DNA of 64,000 bases from a bacterium (lineage in GTDB: Bacteria; Spirochaetota; Leptospiria; Leptospirales; Leptonemataceae), in contig JANSYA010000006.1 in the NCBI GenBank assembly GCA_024742665.1, positions 341,494 to 405,493 of the forward strand, in the 5' to 3' direction. Below are positions 1 to 8,806 of this stretch, in pieces (the stretch's first letter is position 1; every line of letters begins with the position of its first letter). The notes under the pieces are model-generated. The model did no database searches. It had not been told where the DNA came from and was given only the letters and a program-made list of their open reading frames with translations. Position numbers and translations under genes: made by a program.

Positions 1-279
1 CATCTCAAAGTAGGCGTCGGCTCCGCAGATGGGGAATACTCCGACCAGTCGCTGCGCGACTCCATCCAAAAGCGCATTCTGCGCGATCAGAACGTGCTCG
101 GCCTGAACGTCCAGGTCCTTGTTCACGAGGGCGAGGCCTATCTGCTGGGGCGGGTCAAAAGCGAAAATGAACGCCAGCAGGCGGTCAGTGTGGCCCGGGA
201 AACCGAAGGCGTATTGAAAGTTCGCAACTATCTCAAGGCCGGCCGCGCGAGAAACCTCGATACGGGTGCAACGCAATAA
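1..279 (+). CDS. BON-domain protein, C-terminal part
   Basis: The frame is open from the first base of the window, so the 5' end lies outside. The visible 92 residues match a BON domain: an amphipathic stretch around DSIQKRIL, then a hydrophobic strand ending in the typical turn GEAYLLGRV, then a helix and a closing VRNYL strand. BON domains occur in periplasmic or envelope proteins (OsmY-like) and are thought to bind phospholipid. Whether there is a signal peptide or a second BON copy cannot be seen. The assignment of the domain is good; the specific role is unknown. Confidence 0.7.
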   Translation, partial: HLKVGVGSADGEYSDQSLRDSIQKRILRDQNVLGLNVQVLVHEGEAYLLGRVKSENERQQAVSVARETEGVLKVRNYLKAGRARNLDTGATQ

Positions 280-381
280 TCGCCCGCTTGCCTCGCCTTT
301 GATTTTGACGCTCCACCGAATCTAACATCGCGTTCGCCGCGGAATAAGGGGACGGCCGGAGAAAGAACTGAGCGGTCCTGC

Positions 382-1287
382 TTATCTGCGCGAAAGATCG
401 TCCAGGTCGGCAATCACCCGATTGAATCGCTGCAGGATGGCCCGCCGCTGGTTGGCGTCCAGATTCGCGTCGATTTTCAACGCCATCGAACGAAAGGCCG
501 CGCGCCAATCCGCAATGCCGCTCTGATAGTAGGCCGGGCGAGTCTGCTCGGGCCGGTAGAGCCAGGCGCGCAGCGCGCTTCGCAGAGCGTCCGGGTCGCC
601 GCCGTTCGCCGGCAGCTTCGCCAGAAATTCAGACTGACGCTCGCGACGGTAACGCAGCCGGCTACGGTCCAGTTCAGGCAATGCCTCGACGAGCCGCTCC
701 ACTTCCCGGCTTTGATCTTTCCGCAGGCCCCCGCTCCAGTCTTCTAAAAATTCCAGGGTGCTCTGCTTGCGCTTCGCCAGACGCTCCGTCCGGGGGAGCT
801 CAATCTTCTCGACGATCTCTTCGTTCGACTCTCGCAGCGCGGCGCGCAGATGCTGCATTTGATCGCGCTCCAGACTGCTCAGGAAAACATAGGCGTCGTC
901 GTAAACGCGACGAAAAGCGGCGTCCCGAAAATTATTGCTGCGAGCGAAGAGCCAGTCGATGTCCCGGGCTTTGAGGCCCACTGCGAAGCGATCGCGAAAC
1001 TCCCGCAGGGCCGCTGCATAGCGCGGGAGTTCCTTCCGACGATGCCAGACGTGCAGCTGATCCACACGCCGGTCGAGAAAGGAACGCTGTTCGGAACGCA
1101 AATCGAAATAGCGATCCAGCTCCCGCATAACCAGGAAATCCGCCTGGTTGTAAACGGTCTTATAGACGAAGCTGGTGCAGCCCCCGCTCGCGAACAAAGC
1201 CAACAGCCCCGCCGCGACGCAACGCCATACGGGCGCGGCGAAGCGCTTCTGAAAATCAAACAGGGAAGTCGGTTGGCCGCGTTTCAT
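382..1287 (-). CDS. DUF6279-type lipoprotein
   Basis: A 301-residue exported protein. The N terminus has basic residues, a hydrophobic core (VAAGLLALFASGG) and a cysteine at about residue 37 that fits a relaxed spirochaete-style lipobox (SGGC). After it comes the pattern of the DUF6279 family: a YNQADFLVMRELDRYFDL region, a WHRRKELPRYA motif, then a long, highly charged alpha-helical body with many Arg and Glu residues. No enzyme motif is visible. It is the last gene of a minus-strand run after the matrixin-type protease genes (47 bp gap), so it may be co-transcribed with them. The function of DUF6279 is not known; envelope location is inferred from the lipobox. Confidence 0.7.
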   Translation of the reverse strand: MKRGQPTSLFDFQKRFAAPVWRCVAAGLLALFASGGCTSFVYKTVYNQADFLVMRELDRYFDLRSEQRSFLDRRVDQLHVWHRRKELPRYAAALREFRDRFAVGLKARDIDWLFARSNNFRDAAFRRVYDDAYVFLSSLERDQMQHLRAALRESNEEIVEKIELPRTERLAKRKQSTLEFLEDWSGGLRKDQSREVERLVEALPELDRSRLRYRRERQSEFLAKLPANGGDPDALRSALRAWLYRPEQTRPAYYQSGIADWRAAFRSMALKIDANLDANQRRAILQRFNRVIADLDDLSRR

Positions 1288-1334
1288 AAGCTTCGCTCCG
1301 TGCTTCGCCCGGCAGATCGCGCCCGGGCGATTTT

Positions 1335-1979
1335 TTATTGATTCAATAGAATTGTTCCCAGGTCACGTAACTCGTTGGCCGTGCTCAGTACGACGTCCGT
1401 GCCCGCTCCGGAGGTGCTCACCAGCGAAACCCCGCTACCGGCATAAAACCCGTCGGTAAACGAAGACGGAGTTTGAAAGCAATCCACGTGCGTCGCGATG
1501 CGCCCCTGAAAATCGCTGTTGATAGATTCGATCGCGACTTTATAAGTCGCACCGGTCGGCAATCCGGAAAGATAGAAGGTGCCGTCGCGATTGACCGAAC
1601 TGAGCGTCGAAAAATGATTCGTCGCACTGCTCGTAGCGATGACCACCGCCGCGACGACCGGCGCTCCGGTCAGAGTCGCCACGCGCCCGAAAATCGTAGC
1701 CCGCCCGCTCAACACCGTGGAACTATGCAGAGCGCTCGCCATGGTCGGAGAGGCCGTGGAATTGCAGGGATTGCTGGCAATGATCAGCAGGGCGCTGAGC
1801 AGAAACAGATTGGTCTGCTCGTCGCCGTCATCGTCCTGCTGCAACAGGCCGGCACAGGTCGCCTGGGTCGACATGGCCGCCAGAAGCAGCAGCGTAGCAA
1901 GACCGCGAGCGAGCCGGCGGCGCAAGGCTTGCATCCGCATGGCGCGACCGGATTGCCGTGGCGTTTCAATTGAATCCAT
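1335..1979 (-). CDS. Secreted protein with a carboxypeptidase-regulatory-like fold
   Basis: A 214-residue protein with an N-terminal hydrophobic segment (about residues 26-42) that reads as a signal peptide or lipoprotein signal (STQATC). The middle part (ATIFGRVATLTGAPV followed by GTFYLSGLPTGATYKVAI) is the pattern of a carboxypeptidase-regulatory-like/CNA-B-type beta-sandwich, in which a structural domain carries a 'variation, dose, result' turn. No catalytic residues are seen. It overlaps the stop of the upstream protease gene by 14 bp, which points to translational coupling and a shared role. An internal start at residue 14 or 16 would still leave a good signal peptide. It could be a surface or secretion partner of the protease; that is inference. 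Confidence 0.6.
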   Translation of the reverse strand: MDSIETPRQSGRAMRMQALRRRLARGLATLLLLAAMSTQATCAGLLQQDDDGDEQTNLFLLSALLIIASNPCNSTASPTMASALHSSTVLSGRATIFGRVATLTGAPVVAAVVIATSSATNHFSTLSSVNRDGTFYLSGLPTGATYKVAIESINSDFQGRIATHVDCFQTPSSFTDGFYAGSGVSLVSTSGAGTDVVLSTANELRDLGTILLNQ

Positions 1980-2739
1980 AGACCGCCCTGGCTCCCGCGA
2001 TGTCGTCCGGCGCCAGCGTATTTGTGCTGTGCGCGAAAGGATACATTACCGGCAAATTGGATATGGCCGTACTGAAGGCCGAGCCGTTGCGTCCGGACAC
2101 CGCATGCGCGAATCCGAGCGTGTGGCCCATCTCATGTAAAAGCGTAAAAGCGAAGGTCTGGCAGGTTCCGGCCGTCGTGCAGGTCGCCGCGCTCGTCGGC
2201 AAGAAACTGGTGCTGGCGTTTAAGATCAAAATCGCCGCGCAAACATCCGCCGGCGCCGCCGGATTCGGCGTCAGCGGCAGGCCGACGCCCAGGATCGTTC
2301 CACTGGGATCCACGCCCAGCGAACGCAGCACCGAGCCGTCCGTATCCCAGACGACCCAGAGTTCGCCGCTGGTCGGCGAATTGATAAAGGCGTTCGCATT
2401 GGACGCGTTCATTGAAACGGTGTACTGCGCCGAAGCATACAGCGACACATTCGCCGCGTTGTTCCATTCCGTCAGAATCGCCGGTATGACTGTGGCCCGC
2501 GGCTGCGTTGGAATGTCCGTATCGAAAATCGGCGTAATCTGGGTGGCCGCATTGCAGGAGGTTCCGAAGACCCACCGTTGACGCTCTCCGGCCGCCGTCG
2601 TAAAATAATACCAGGCGAAGAGCGGCTGCGCGACGCCCAAAAAGAGAGCCAGTCCGCCGGCGATCCAAAGCGAGCGCCGCCACTGCTGCGCACGATCGCG
2701 TCCGGCGCTGGATTTTTCGGAGACGAAACTTCGATTCAT
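1966..2739 (-). CDS. Matrixin-family zinc metalloprotease, secreted
   Basis: A 257-residue protein with an N-terminal membrane/signal segment (about residues 25-43). The metzincin zinc site is complete: HEMGHTLGFAH gives His202, catalytic Glu203, His206 and His212. The following NLPVMYPF supplies the Met-turn. An upstream sequence with AILTEWNN matches the helix before the active site of bacterial matrixins. Cysteine pairs suggest disulfides outside the cytoplasm. It probably degrades extracellular or envelope proteins. It sits in a three-gene overlapping set: 4 bp overlap with the gene before it and 14 bp with the gene after it. No propeptide cysteine switch was recognised. Confidence 0.85.
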   Translation of the reverse strand: MNRSFVSEKSSAGRDRAQQWRRSLWIAGGLALFLGVAQPLFAWYYFTTAAGERQRWVFGTSCNAATQITPIFDTDIPTQPRATVIPAILTEWNNAANVSLYASAQYTVSMNASNANAFINSPTSGELWVVWDTDGSVLRSLGVDPSGTILGVGLPLTPNPAAPADVCAAILILNASTSFLPTSAATCTTAGTCQTFAFTLLHEMGHTLGFAHAVSGRNGSAFSTAISNLPVMYPFAHSTNTLAPDDIAGARAVYGFN

Positions 2740-3344
2740 CGCGCTGTCTCCTTCAAGCTAAAGCGCTTGCCCGCCAGGATTTGTTTCGCCAGACCGCGAA
2801 ACTCCTGCAGGCTGTGATAGTTGCCCCGGTTCGGCCGTGGAAAGCCGGAGAGTTTTTTCATCAGATATTGTTCGCCGCTCGTGGCGTGAGTCGCCACGTC
2901 AATGCGGCCCCACTGCAGCGATCGTATGGGATACAGACCCGACTCGCCGCGGCCCAGAAAGACGATCCACTCGCTGCCGGCGACATGGCGCCCGCCGCCT
3001 GGATTGACAACTTGAAAGCCCGAGAACATACGCATGAAGATCTGACCTGGCAGTCGTCCCTTCAGAGCTTCCAGCACTTCCAATTCGTATTCGATCGCAG
3101 CAATTCCCGGCACGCTTCGAGAACTCTTGACCCGCACATGGGCGACATGGGGCGCGCTGCGCAGCAGGCCCGCAGTCGTAACGAATTGTTCAACGGCCCG
3201 GGCGGGCTGCGCGGAAAATCCCATCGCGCCCAGCAGCACCGCGCAGGCGATTGCGGCGCCGATACGCGTCCGGGAAATTCGGACGCTCATACGCGCGACG
3301 GAAATTTCACGACCATCGCTGCACGAATCTGAAAAATATTTCAT
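2736..3344 (-). CDS. Exported protein of unknown function, first gene of the protease operon
   Basis: A 202-residue protein with a clear signal peptide. A start at Met19 (position 3290) would give a textbook signal ending AQPARA, so the first methionine may be upstream of the true start. The mature part is a beta-rich domain with EYELEVLEALKG, then a GSEWIVFLG strand and a turn that often accompanies predicted matrixins in other bacteria. No catalytic motif is visible. The stop overlaps the protease start by four bases (ATGA), so the two are translated together. It could be a chaperone, inhibitor or surface partner for the protease; the sequence does not decide. Confidence 0.6.
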   Translation of the reverse strand: MKYFSDSCSDGREISVARMSVRISRTRIGAAIACAVLLGAMGFSAQPARAVEQFVTTAGLLRSAPHVAHVRVKSSRSVPGIAAIEYELEVLEALKGRLPGQIFMRMFSGFQVVNPGGGRHVAGSEWIVFLGRGESGLYPIRSLQWGRIDVATHATSGEQYLMKKLSGFPRPNRGNYHSLQEFRGLAKQILAGKRFSLKETAR

Positions 3345-3361
3345 GATAGATACCTGTAAAG

Positions 3362-3416
3362 AGGCCTGTCGAAGCGATCGGAATCTATCGATCGATCCTG
3401 GCGCCCCGACAGGCCT
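3362..3416. repeat. 10-bp inverted repeat between thiolase stop and protease operon
   Basis: AGGCCTGTCG at 3362-3371 is exactly repeated in inverted orientation at 3407-3416, with a 35-base loop. It lies downstream of the thiolase stop and just upstream of the next minus-strand gene. No T-run follows, so it may be a weak transcription barrier or a regulatory site rather than a canonical terminator. Confidence 0.4.
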
Positions 3417-3518
3417 GACTCTACGCCTAAAGCGTCCTGCACCGATTGGACGGAAATCCCATCGGCGCAGTTCGCCTTATTTGCGATGCAAATCGCGTGC
3501 GATATTTTTGCGACGCCC

Positions 3519-4838
3519 TCAGGCGCGCTCAATCATCATCGCACCCGCCACACCGCCGTGGGCGCAGGCGGTGATCAGCACGCGATTCACGTCCTTGTTG
3601 TGGTCCATCACCATCGCAGCGTTGGCGATCAGACGCAGGCCGGTCGCGCCGAAAGGATGCCCGATCGCGATCGAGCTGCCGTAGGCGTTGATCTTACCTT
3701 CGTCGAATTTTTTCTCCCAGTCAAGACCCGTGCGATTTTTGATCTCTTCGAGAGCGCCGATCGCCGTCGCGGCGAAGGCTTCGTGAATTTCAATTTGATC
3801 CACGTCTTCGATTTTCAGACCGAGATCTTCCAACAGCGCAAGCGATGCTTCCGCTTGCCCGATGCCCATATAGTTGGGATGCACGCCTTTCATGCGAAAG
3901 CCGGTCAGATAGGCCTGAGTTTTCAGACCCAGCTCTTTCGCCTTTTCGTCGGTCGTGGCGATCAGGCCCGAGGCGCCGTCAGAACGAGCACAGGCGTTAA
4001 AGATTGTTACAGTCGGTCCGTGGCTTTTTTCGATAAATTTGCCGTACTTCGTTTTGAACTGATCGAAGGACATGTGCGGGTTATCGAACAGCAGCATGGC
4101 TTTGTCCATGCGGCTCGGATTTTCCACGATGCCCTTGCGCAGCATGACCGCTTCGTCTTCGTCGATCATTTCGCCGTCCGCTGTTTTCATCGGCACCAGG
4201 TACGGCTTGTACTTGCCTTCGACCGTCGCGTCGTACGCGCGCTTGTAGCTCTGGTAAGCCAGTTTGTCGCTAATTTCGCGGGTCAGGCTGTAGTTCTGCG
4301 CCACAATCTCAGCGGTCACGGGCATACCGAAAGAGGTGTCGCCGTCGCCCAGACCGTCTTCGAGAACGTCGCGCAGCTCGACGCCTTCGGGCAGATTGTC
4401 CGGCAGAACTTTCATCAGCTTATCCACGCTGCCGGTCTTCTTATTGTTACGCGCGTTCTTAATGATGAACGGCATTGACGTCTGAGACTCTTCACCCAGC
4501 GCAAGATACAGGTCGCCTTCTTTCAGGACCAGACGCCGCGCGGCTTCCGCCAGGGCTTCCATCGAGGAAACGCAGTTATTCGCGAGAGTGAGCGCTGGAA
4601 TATCTTCGCGCAGTCCGAGCTTATTAGAAATGATGCGAGCGGGGTTTGCAGCCTGCGGGAAACCTTCGCCTACAAAAACACCGTCTACTTCTTTGGGGTC
4701 GATTTTAGAATTATCAAGAATGTCTTTCGCGACCGCTTCGCCGAGATCAGCCGACTCGTAGGTTCCGAGACCTTTCGAAATTTGCGCGAAAGGCGTCCGG
4801 CGAATATTTGCAAGAGCGATTTTTGGTTCTAGTTTCAT
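3519..4838 (-). CDS. Thiolase family protein (acetyl-CoA C-acyltransferase)
   Basis: A 439-residue thiolase. It joins or cleaves acyl-CoA and acetyl-CoA in fatty-acid beta-oxidation or condensation. The N-terminal catalytic cysteine is in LANNCVSSMEA (Cys89). The second site is IHEAFAA, the third GSSIAIGHPFGATG, and the last is ITACAHGGVAGA, in which the usual run of glycines after the general-base cysteine is altered. Length is longer than the ~390 of simple thiolases and closer to FadI types. It stands alone between a hairpin region and topA, with no hydratase/dehydrogenase partner in the window. Degradative versus synthetic use cannot be told. Confidence 0.88.
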   Translation of the reverse strand: MKLEPKIALANIRRTPFAQISKGLGTYESADLGEAVAKDILDNSKIDPKEVDGVFVGEGFPQAANPARIISNKLGLREDIPALTLANNCVSSMEALAEAARRLVLKEGDLYLALGEESQTSMPFIIKNARNNKKTGSVDKLMKVLPDNLPEGVELRDVLEDGLGDGDTSFGMPVTAEIVAQNYSLTREISDKLAYQSYKRAYDATVEGKYKPYLVPMKTADGEMIDEDEAVMLRKGIVENPSRMDKAMLLFDNPHMSFDQFKTKYGKFIEKSHGPTVTIFNACARSDGASGLIATTDEKAKELGLKTQAYLTGFRMKGVHPNYMGIGQAEASLALLEDLGLKIEDVDQIEIHEAFAATAIGALEEIKNRTGLDWEKKFDEGKINAYGSSIAIGHPFGATGLRLIANAAMVMDHNKDVNRVLITACAHGGVAGAMMIERA

Positions 4839-5084
4839 AGAGATTCCGTTTATCAGTATTTTTAGAGATTCAATCCAGAGTGAGTATTTTTCTACTGGGG
4901 GTGGTCCAGCCTGTTGGCCGTTCCTGGCCGGGTCAAATACTTTTGTTGGACGCCCCGCCGGAGCGACCGGCGCGCGATCCTGTATATAGACTCCCGCCGG
5001 ACGCCGGGGTTACGCGGCGTGACTGCCCGGTCGGCGCCCGGTCCGGCACACCGATACGCGAAGAAGGTCGCAACAAGAACGCGC

Positions 5085-7442
5085 TCAGGCGCTTGCGCTT
5101 TCCTGATCCGAATCGTCGTAATCGCAGACCAGGCAGGCGTTGTGGCGCCCCTTTTCCCGCGAAGACTTTTCGAAGAGCAGGTTATTGCACTCGGGACATA
5201 ATTCTCCCGAAGGTTTGTCCCAGGTGGAAAATTCGCAGTCCGGATAGACGCTGCATCCATAAAAGGCCCGGCCGCGCTTCGTCGCGCGTTGGATCACGAA
5301 ACCGTCTTTGCACGTCGGGCACTGGCCCAGGGGAATCGGCTTCGCGTTGCGACAGTCCGGAAAACGCGGACACGCCAGAAAATAACCGTTGCGGCCGATC
5401 TTCTTCACCATGCCGGTGCCGCACTTTTCGCAGACGTGATCGGTCGGCTCGTCCAGAGCGTTTTTCATTTCCAGAATATTTTCCGACGCGTCTTTCAGAA
5501 CGGTAACGAAGGGCGAATAGAAACCGCGCAGCATGTCGACCCAGTTCAGCTCCGAGCGCGAAACCCGGTCCAGATTGTCTTCCATGTTCGCGGTAAAATC
5601 CGTGTTTACCAGGTCCGGAAAGTGTTCGGCCATAATGCCGTTCACCATCAGGCCCAGCTCTGTCGGCTTCAGGGCTCGCTGTAGACGCACGACATAGTAA
5701 CGCTTCAACAGCGTCGAAATCGTCGGAGCGTAGGTCGATGGACGTCCCACCCCGCACTCTTCAAGCGTCTTCACCATCGAAGCGTCGGTGAAGCGCGGCG
5801 GCGGCTGCGTAAAGTGCTGTTCCGGATCGAGCTTGCGCAGCTTTAGTTCCTGGCCTTCCGTCAGCTCCGGTAGATTGCTTTCTTTTTTCTTTTTGTCTTC
5901 CGGATTAAAAACTTCGGTGAAACCCGTGAATTTTACGATGCGCCCCGTAGCGCGAAAGATGGTATTCGCCGCGGCGATATCGACCGAGGTATGATCCGCG
6001 ATCTCGTCCGCCATCTGCGAAGAAACGAATTTTTGCCAGATCATCGAATAGAGGCGCATCTGGTCTTTCGAAAGATATTTGCCGATCGTCTCGGGATCGT
6101 TCGCCGGATCCGTCGGACGAATCGCCTCGTGAGCGTCCTGGGCCGACTTCGAAGTTTTATAACTGCGGGGTTCTTTCGCCAAAAACTCGGTGCCGTGTTT
6201 TTTCGTAACGTAGTCGCGAACCGACTCGATCGCCGCGGGCGAAACCCGGGTGCTGTCCGTCCGCATATAGGTGATCAAACCCGTGGTCGATCCGGCGCCG
6301 AGTTCGATGCCCTCGTAAAGCTGCTGGGCGACCATCATCGTCTTCTGGGAAGTAAAGCCGAGTTTGTTCGCCGCGTCCTGCTGCATCTTCGAAGTGGTAT
6401 AGGGAGCGGTCGGCTGGCGCTTGCGTTCTTTGCGGGTGACCTTCTGCACCGTCCAGTCGACGTTTTCGAGACTATCGACGACCTTCTGCATCGTATCGCC
6501 GTCTTTGATGTCGGCCTTTTTGCCATCGATGGAGTTGAGCGAAGATTTGAACTGGCTCTTGCCGCTCGCGAGTTTCGCGTCGAGGGTCCAGTACTCTTCC
6601 GGAACGAATGCGTCGATCTCCGCTTCGCGAGCGCAGATCAATCGCAGAGCGACCGACTGCACTCGACCGGCCGACAGGCCGCGCTTGACTTTCTTCCAGA
6701 GCAGCGGAGAAATATTATAGCCGACCAGGCGATCCAGAATGCGCCGCGCCTGCTGGGCGTTCACCAGGTTCTGATCGATTTCTCGCGGCTTTTGAATCGC
6801 CTCTTCGAGAGCCGGCTTCGTAATCTCGTTAAATTCAATGCGTTTGATGTCGGAATTCTTGGGCCCCAGGGCCCGGGCCAGATGCCAGGAGATCGCTTCG
6901 CCTTCGCGATCGGGGTCAGCCGCGAGCAAAACGCGCTTCGTAGAGCCCGCAAGCTTCTTGAGTTTATTCAGAATATTCGCCCGGCCGCGCACGGTAATGT
7001 ACTCGGGCTGGAAGTTTTCTTCTACGTTTACGGCGATGCGGGACTTGGGCAAATCGATGATATGACCCATCGAAGCTTCGATGATATAGTCTTTGCCGAG
7101 GTACTTATTGATCGTCTTGGCTTTCGCCGGGGACTCCACGATGACCAGAGTCTTCTTGCTGTTGTCGACTCGCTTCTTCGTAGTTTTTTTGGCGGTCTTT
7201 TTGGCGGTCTTTTTGGCGGCCTTCTTGGCAGTTTTTTTAGCCGCTTTCTTTGCAGTTTTCTTTGCGGTCTTTTCGGTCGCGTCCGGAGCCGCTTCAACGG
7301 CGTCTTTTTCGGCGTCTTTTTCGACCAGGGCGGTCGCCGCGGCCGTCGCAGTCACATCAGGAGCGCTGCTTTCCCCGCCGGGCGCGTCCGCTCCCTCACT
7401 GCCTTCGGAATCGGAAACTGCGTCGTCTTTCGCCTGCATCAT
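5085..7442 (-). CDS. topA: DNA topoisomerase I with Lys/Ala-rich N-terminal extension
   Basis: Type IA topoisomerase that relaxes negative supercoils. The start is set at 7442 (MMQAKDD); an upstream in-frame codon at 7529 would add an unlikely Arg-rich leader. Residues about 1-95 form a disordered, acidic then KKTAKK-repeat basic tail. The TOPRIM domain begins with LVIVESPAKAKT near residue 99 and includes AADPDREGEA. The active tyrosine is in GLITYMRTDS (Tyr392). The C terminus carries three Cys4 zinc ribbons (CEKCGTG, CPTCKDG, CPECNNL), a common arrangement. The basic tail is like those of some mycobacterial and spirochaetal TopA proteins and may aid DNA binding. dprA lies directly upstream, an arrangement found in many bacteria. 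Confidence 0.95.
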   Translation of the reverse strand: MMQAKDDAVSDSEGSEGADAPGGESSAPDVTATAAATALVEKDAEKDAVEAAPDATEKTAKKTAKKAAKKTAKKAAKKTAKKTAKKTTKKRVDNSKKTLVIVESPAKAKTINKYLGKDYIIEASMGHIIDLPKSRIAVNVEENFQPEYITVRGRANILNKLKKLAGSTKRVLLAADPDREGEAISWHLARALGPKNSDIKRIEFNEITKPALEEAIQKPREIDQNLVNAQQARRILDRLVGYNISPLLWKKVKRGLSAGRVQSVALRLICAREAEIDAFVPEEYWTLDAKLASGKSQFKSSLNSIDGKKADIKDGDTMQKVVDSLENVDWTVQKVTRKERKRQPTAPYTTSKMQQDAANKLGFTSQKTMMVAQQLYEGIELGAGSTTGLITYMRTDSTRVSPAAIESVRDYVTKKHGTEFLAKEPRSYKTSKSAQDAHEAIRPTDPANDPETIGKYLSKDQMRLYSMIWQKFVSSQMADEIADHTSVDIAAANTIFRATGRIVKFTGFTEVFNPEDKKKKESNLPELTEGQELKLRKLDPEQHFTQPPPRFTDASMVKTLEECGVGRPSTYAPTISTLLKRYYVVRLQRALKPTELGLMVNGIMAEHFPDLVNTDFTANMEDNLDRVSRSELNWVDMLRGFYSPFVTVLKDASENILEMKNALDEPTDHVCEKCGTGMVKKIGRNGYFLACPRFPDCRNAKPIPLGQCPTCKDGFVIQRATKRGRAFYGCSVYPDCEFSTWDKPSGELCPECNNLLFEKSSREKGRHNACLVCDYDDSDQESASA

Positions 7443-7580
7443 ATAACCACCGCCGCCGGTAATGCGCACAATTTCGCGCCGCGTCGCTCCGGGGCGACGC
7501 CAAACCGGCCTTTCTATACTGCGGGGCACGCGTACGCCCTACTGTCATGCGATTTTTCGCTAAAATTACGAAATTCTTCT

Positions 7581-7586
7581 ATTATA
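7581..7586 (-). promoter_or_regulatory. Perfect -10 hexamer upstream of topA
   Basis: The minus strand reads TATAAT here within an AT-rich island, giving a start site near 7574 and a leader of roughly 130 bases before topA. No convincing -35 is found at the right distance, so the promoter is only tentative. Confidence 0.35.
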
Positions 7587-7645
7587 TGTCTAATTGCCGG
7601 AGTCGGGCGTAGCACGGCCGACAGGCGAAGCAGAATTTTCTGACC

Positions 7646-8776
7646 TCAGCAGGCGCTCCGTTCGCTGCCGGCGCTTTCCAGGTAGAAGCGCCCGCCGAGC
7701 CATCGCAGGCCCTGACCGAGGGCGGCCCGTTTCCAGAGTTCCAGCCGCCTGGCGCGGCCGGCTGAACCGAAGGGCGGCTCCCGCAACAAACGCGCTTCCA
7801 GCTCCGGCAGCACGATGGGCGTCGCGCCGGATTCGAGCAGATCCCGCGCGCCGTCGTTGCAACCGGCCGCCGCGCGCAAAACCGCGTGGTCGAAGACCAG
7901 CACGTCCCGACCTTCTTCGAGGGCGAAGCGAGCCGTAATCATCGCGCCGCTCTTTTGGGGCGCCTGGAGCACCGCGACCCGCTCGACCAGGCCGGCAATC
8001 ACGCGATTGCGCCGGGGAAAATGCGCGGCCCGGGCGGGAGTATGCGGAGGGAACTCGCTGACCAGACCAAAGGGAACTCCGGCCGCGCGGGCCCGGCGCA
8101 GCAGATCCAGATTTGCGACCGGCCCGGCGTGCAGCACCCCGGCGCCCAGCACGGCAAGGCCTGGCAGTTCGTTTTGAATCGCGGCTTCGTGAGCCAGGCG
8201 ATCGACGCCCAGGGCCAGACCGGAAACGATCGGGGGACGGCTCACAGCCAGAGCGGCGACGAACGATCGCACCGCCTCTGCGGTCAGCGGATGCGCCTGG
8301 CGGGTGCCGACAATCGCGATGGGTGCGCTTGATCCAGATGCGCTGTCGGGCGCAGGGCCGGGTTCATGCGAAAACGATCCGATAAAATCAAAGCCGCCTG
8401 CCTCGGAAGTATAAAATAGAATCGGCGGCGCGTCATAGCAGCATCGCAGCGCGGCCGGGTACTCCGGATCCCAAACGCTGACAAATGCAACGCGCGAGAA
8501 ACCCGTGCGTCGCTCAAGCTCCGAAGACATCCAGATGGAATTCGCAGCGCCGGCGTACGGCGCCGCTTCGTCCGCGGCCCGCTTTAGATCGTCTGAACGA
8601 AAGTGGCGGCGCAGAAAGCCCTGCCACTGCGACGAGCATCGCGCATTCGCTGGCTCACCTGAATTCGCAGGCTCTGTCGGATCGACGGACGCGAAACCAC
8701 CGGCGCGATAAACCGATTTTCGATAGGGCAAAGCGGCCACAAAGACCGCCTGGCCAAAACTCAGTCTGCGATGCAT
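7646..8776 (-). CDS. dprA: DNA-processing protein DprA
   Basis: A 376-residue protein of the DprA/Smf family, which loads RecA on incoming single-stranded DNA during natural transformation. The Rossmann-like core is recognisable: AIVGTRQAHP, then the VSGLALGVDRLAHEAA segment, LAVLGAGVLHAGP, VSEFPPHTP, FPRRNRVIAGL and SGAMITARFALEEGRDV. The N-terminal ~90 residues are poorly conserved and no SAM domain is obvious; a C-terminal winged-helix segment may be present but is weak. It lies 30 bp from the TPR gene upstream and ~200 bp before topA. Presence of dprA alone does not show competence, since most bacteria keep it. Confidence 0.9.
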   Translation of the reverse strand: MHRRLSFGQAVFVAALPYRKSVYRAGGFASVDPTEPANSGEPANARCSSQWQGFLRRHFRSDDLKRAADEAAPYAGAANSIWMSSELERRTGFSRVAFVSVWDPEYPAALRCCYDAPPILFYTSEAGGFDFIGSFSHEPGPAPDSASGSSAPIAIVGTRQAHPLTAEAVRSFVAALAVSRPPIVSGLALGVDRLAHEAAIQNELPGLAVLGAGVLHAGPVANLDLLRRARAAGVPFGLVSEFPPHTPARAAHFPRRNRVIAGLVERVAVLQAPQKSGAMITARFALEEGRDVLVFDHAVLRAAAGCNDGARDLLESGATPIVLPELEARLLREPPFGSAGRARRLELWKRAALGQGLRWLGGRFYLESAGSERSAC

Positions 8777-8806
8777 TGCCTGCCTCCCCGGTACAGTTCA
8801 CAAAAA

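Noticed and set aside
3486..4478. 330-codon open frame opposite the thiolase gene
   Set aside because: High GC third positions keep the antisense frame open; the thiolase motifs show that the minus strand codes.
5991..7643. Long 550-codon open frame on the plus strand opposite topA
   Set aside because: It is a shadow of topA, whose catalytic motifs are intact on the minus strand; the plus-strand product has no domain pattern.
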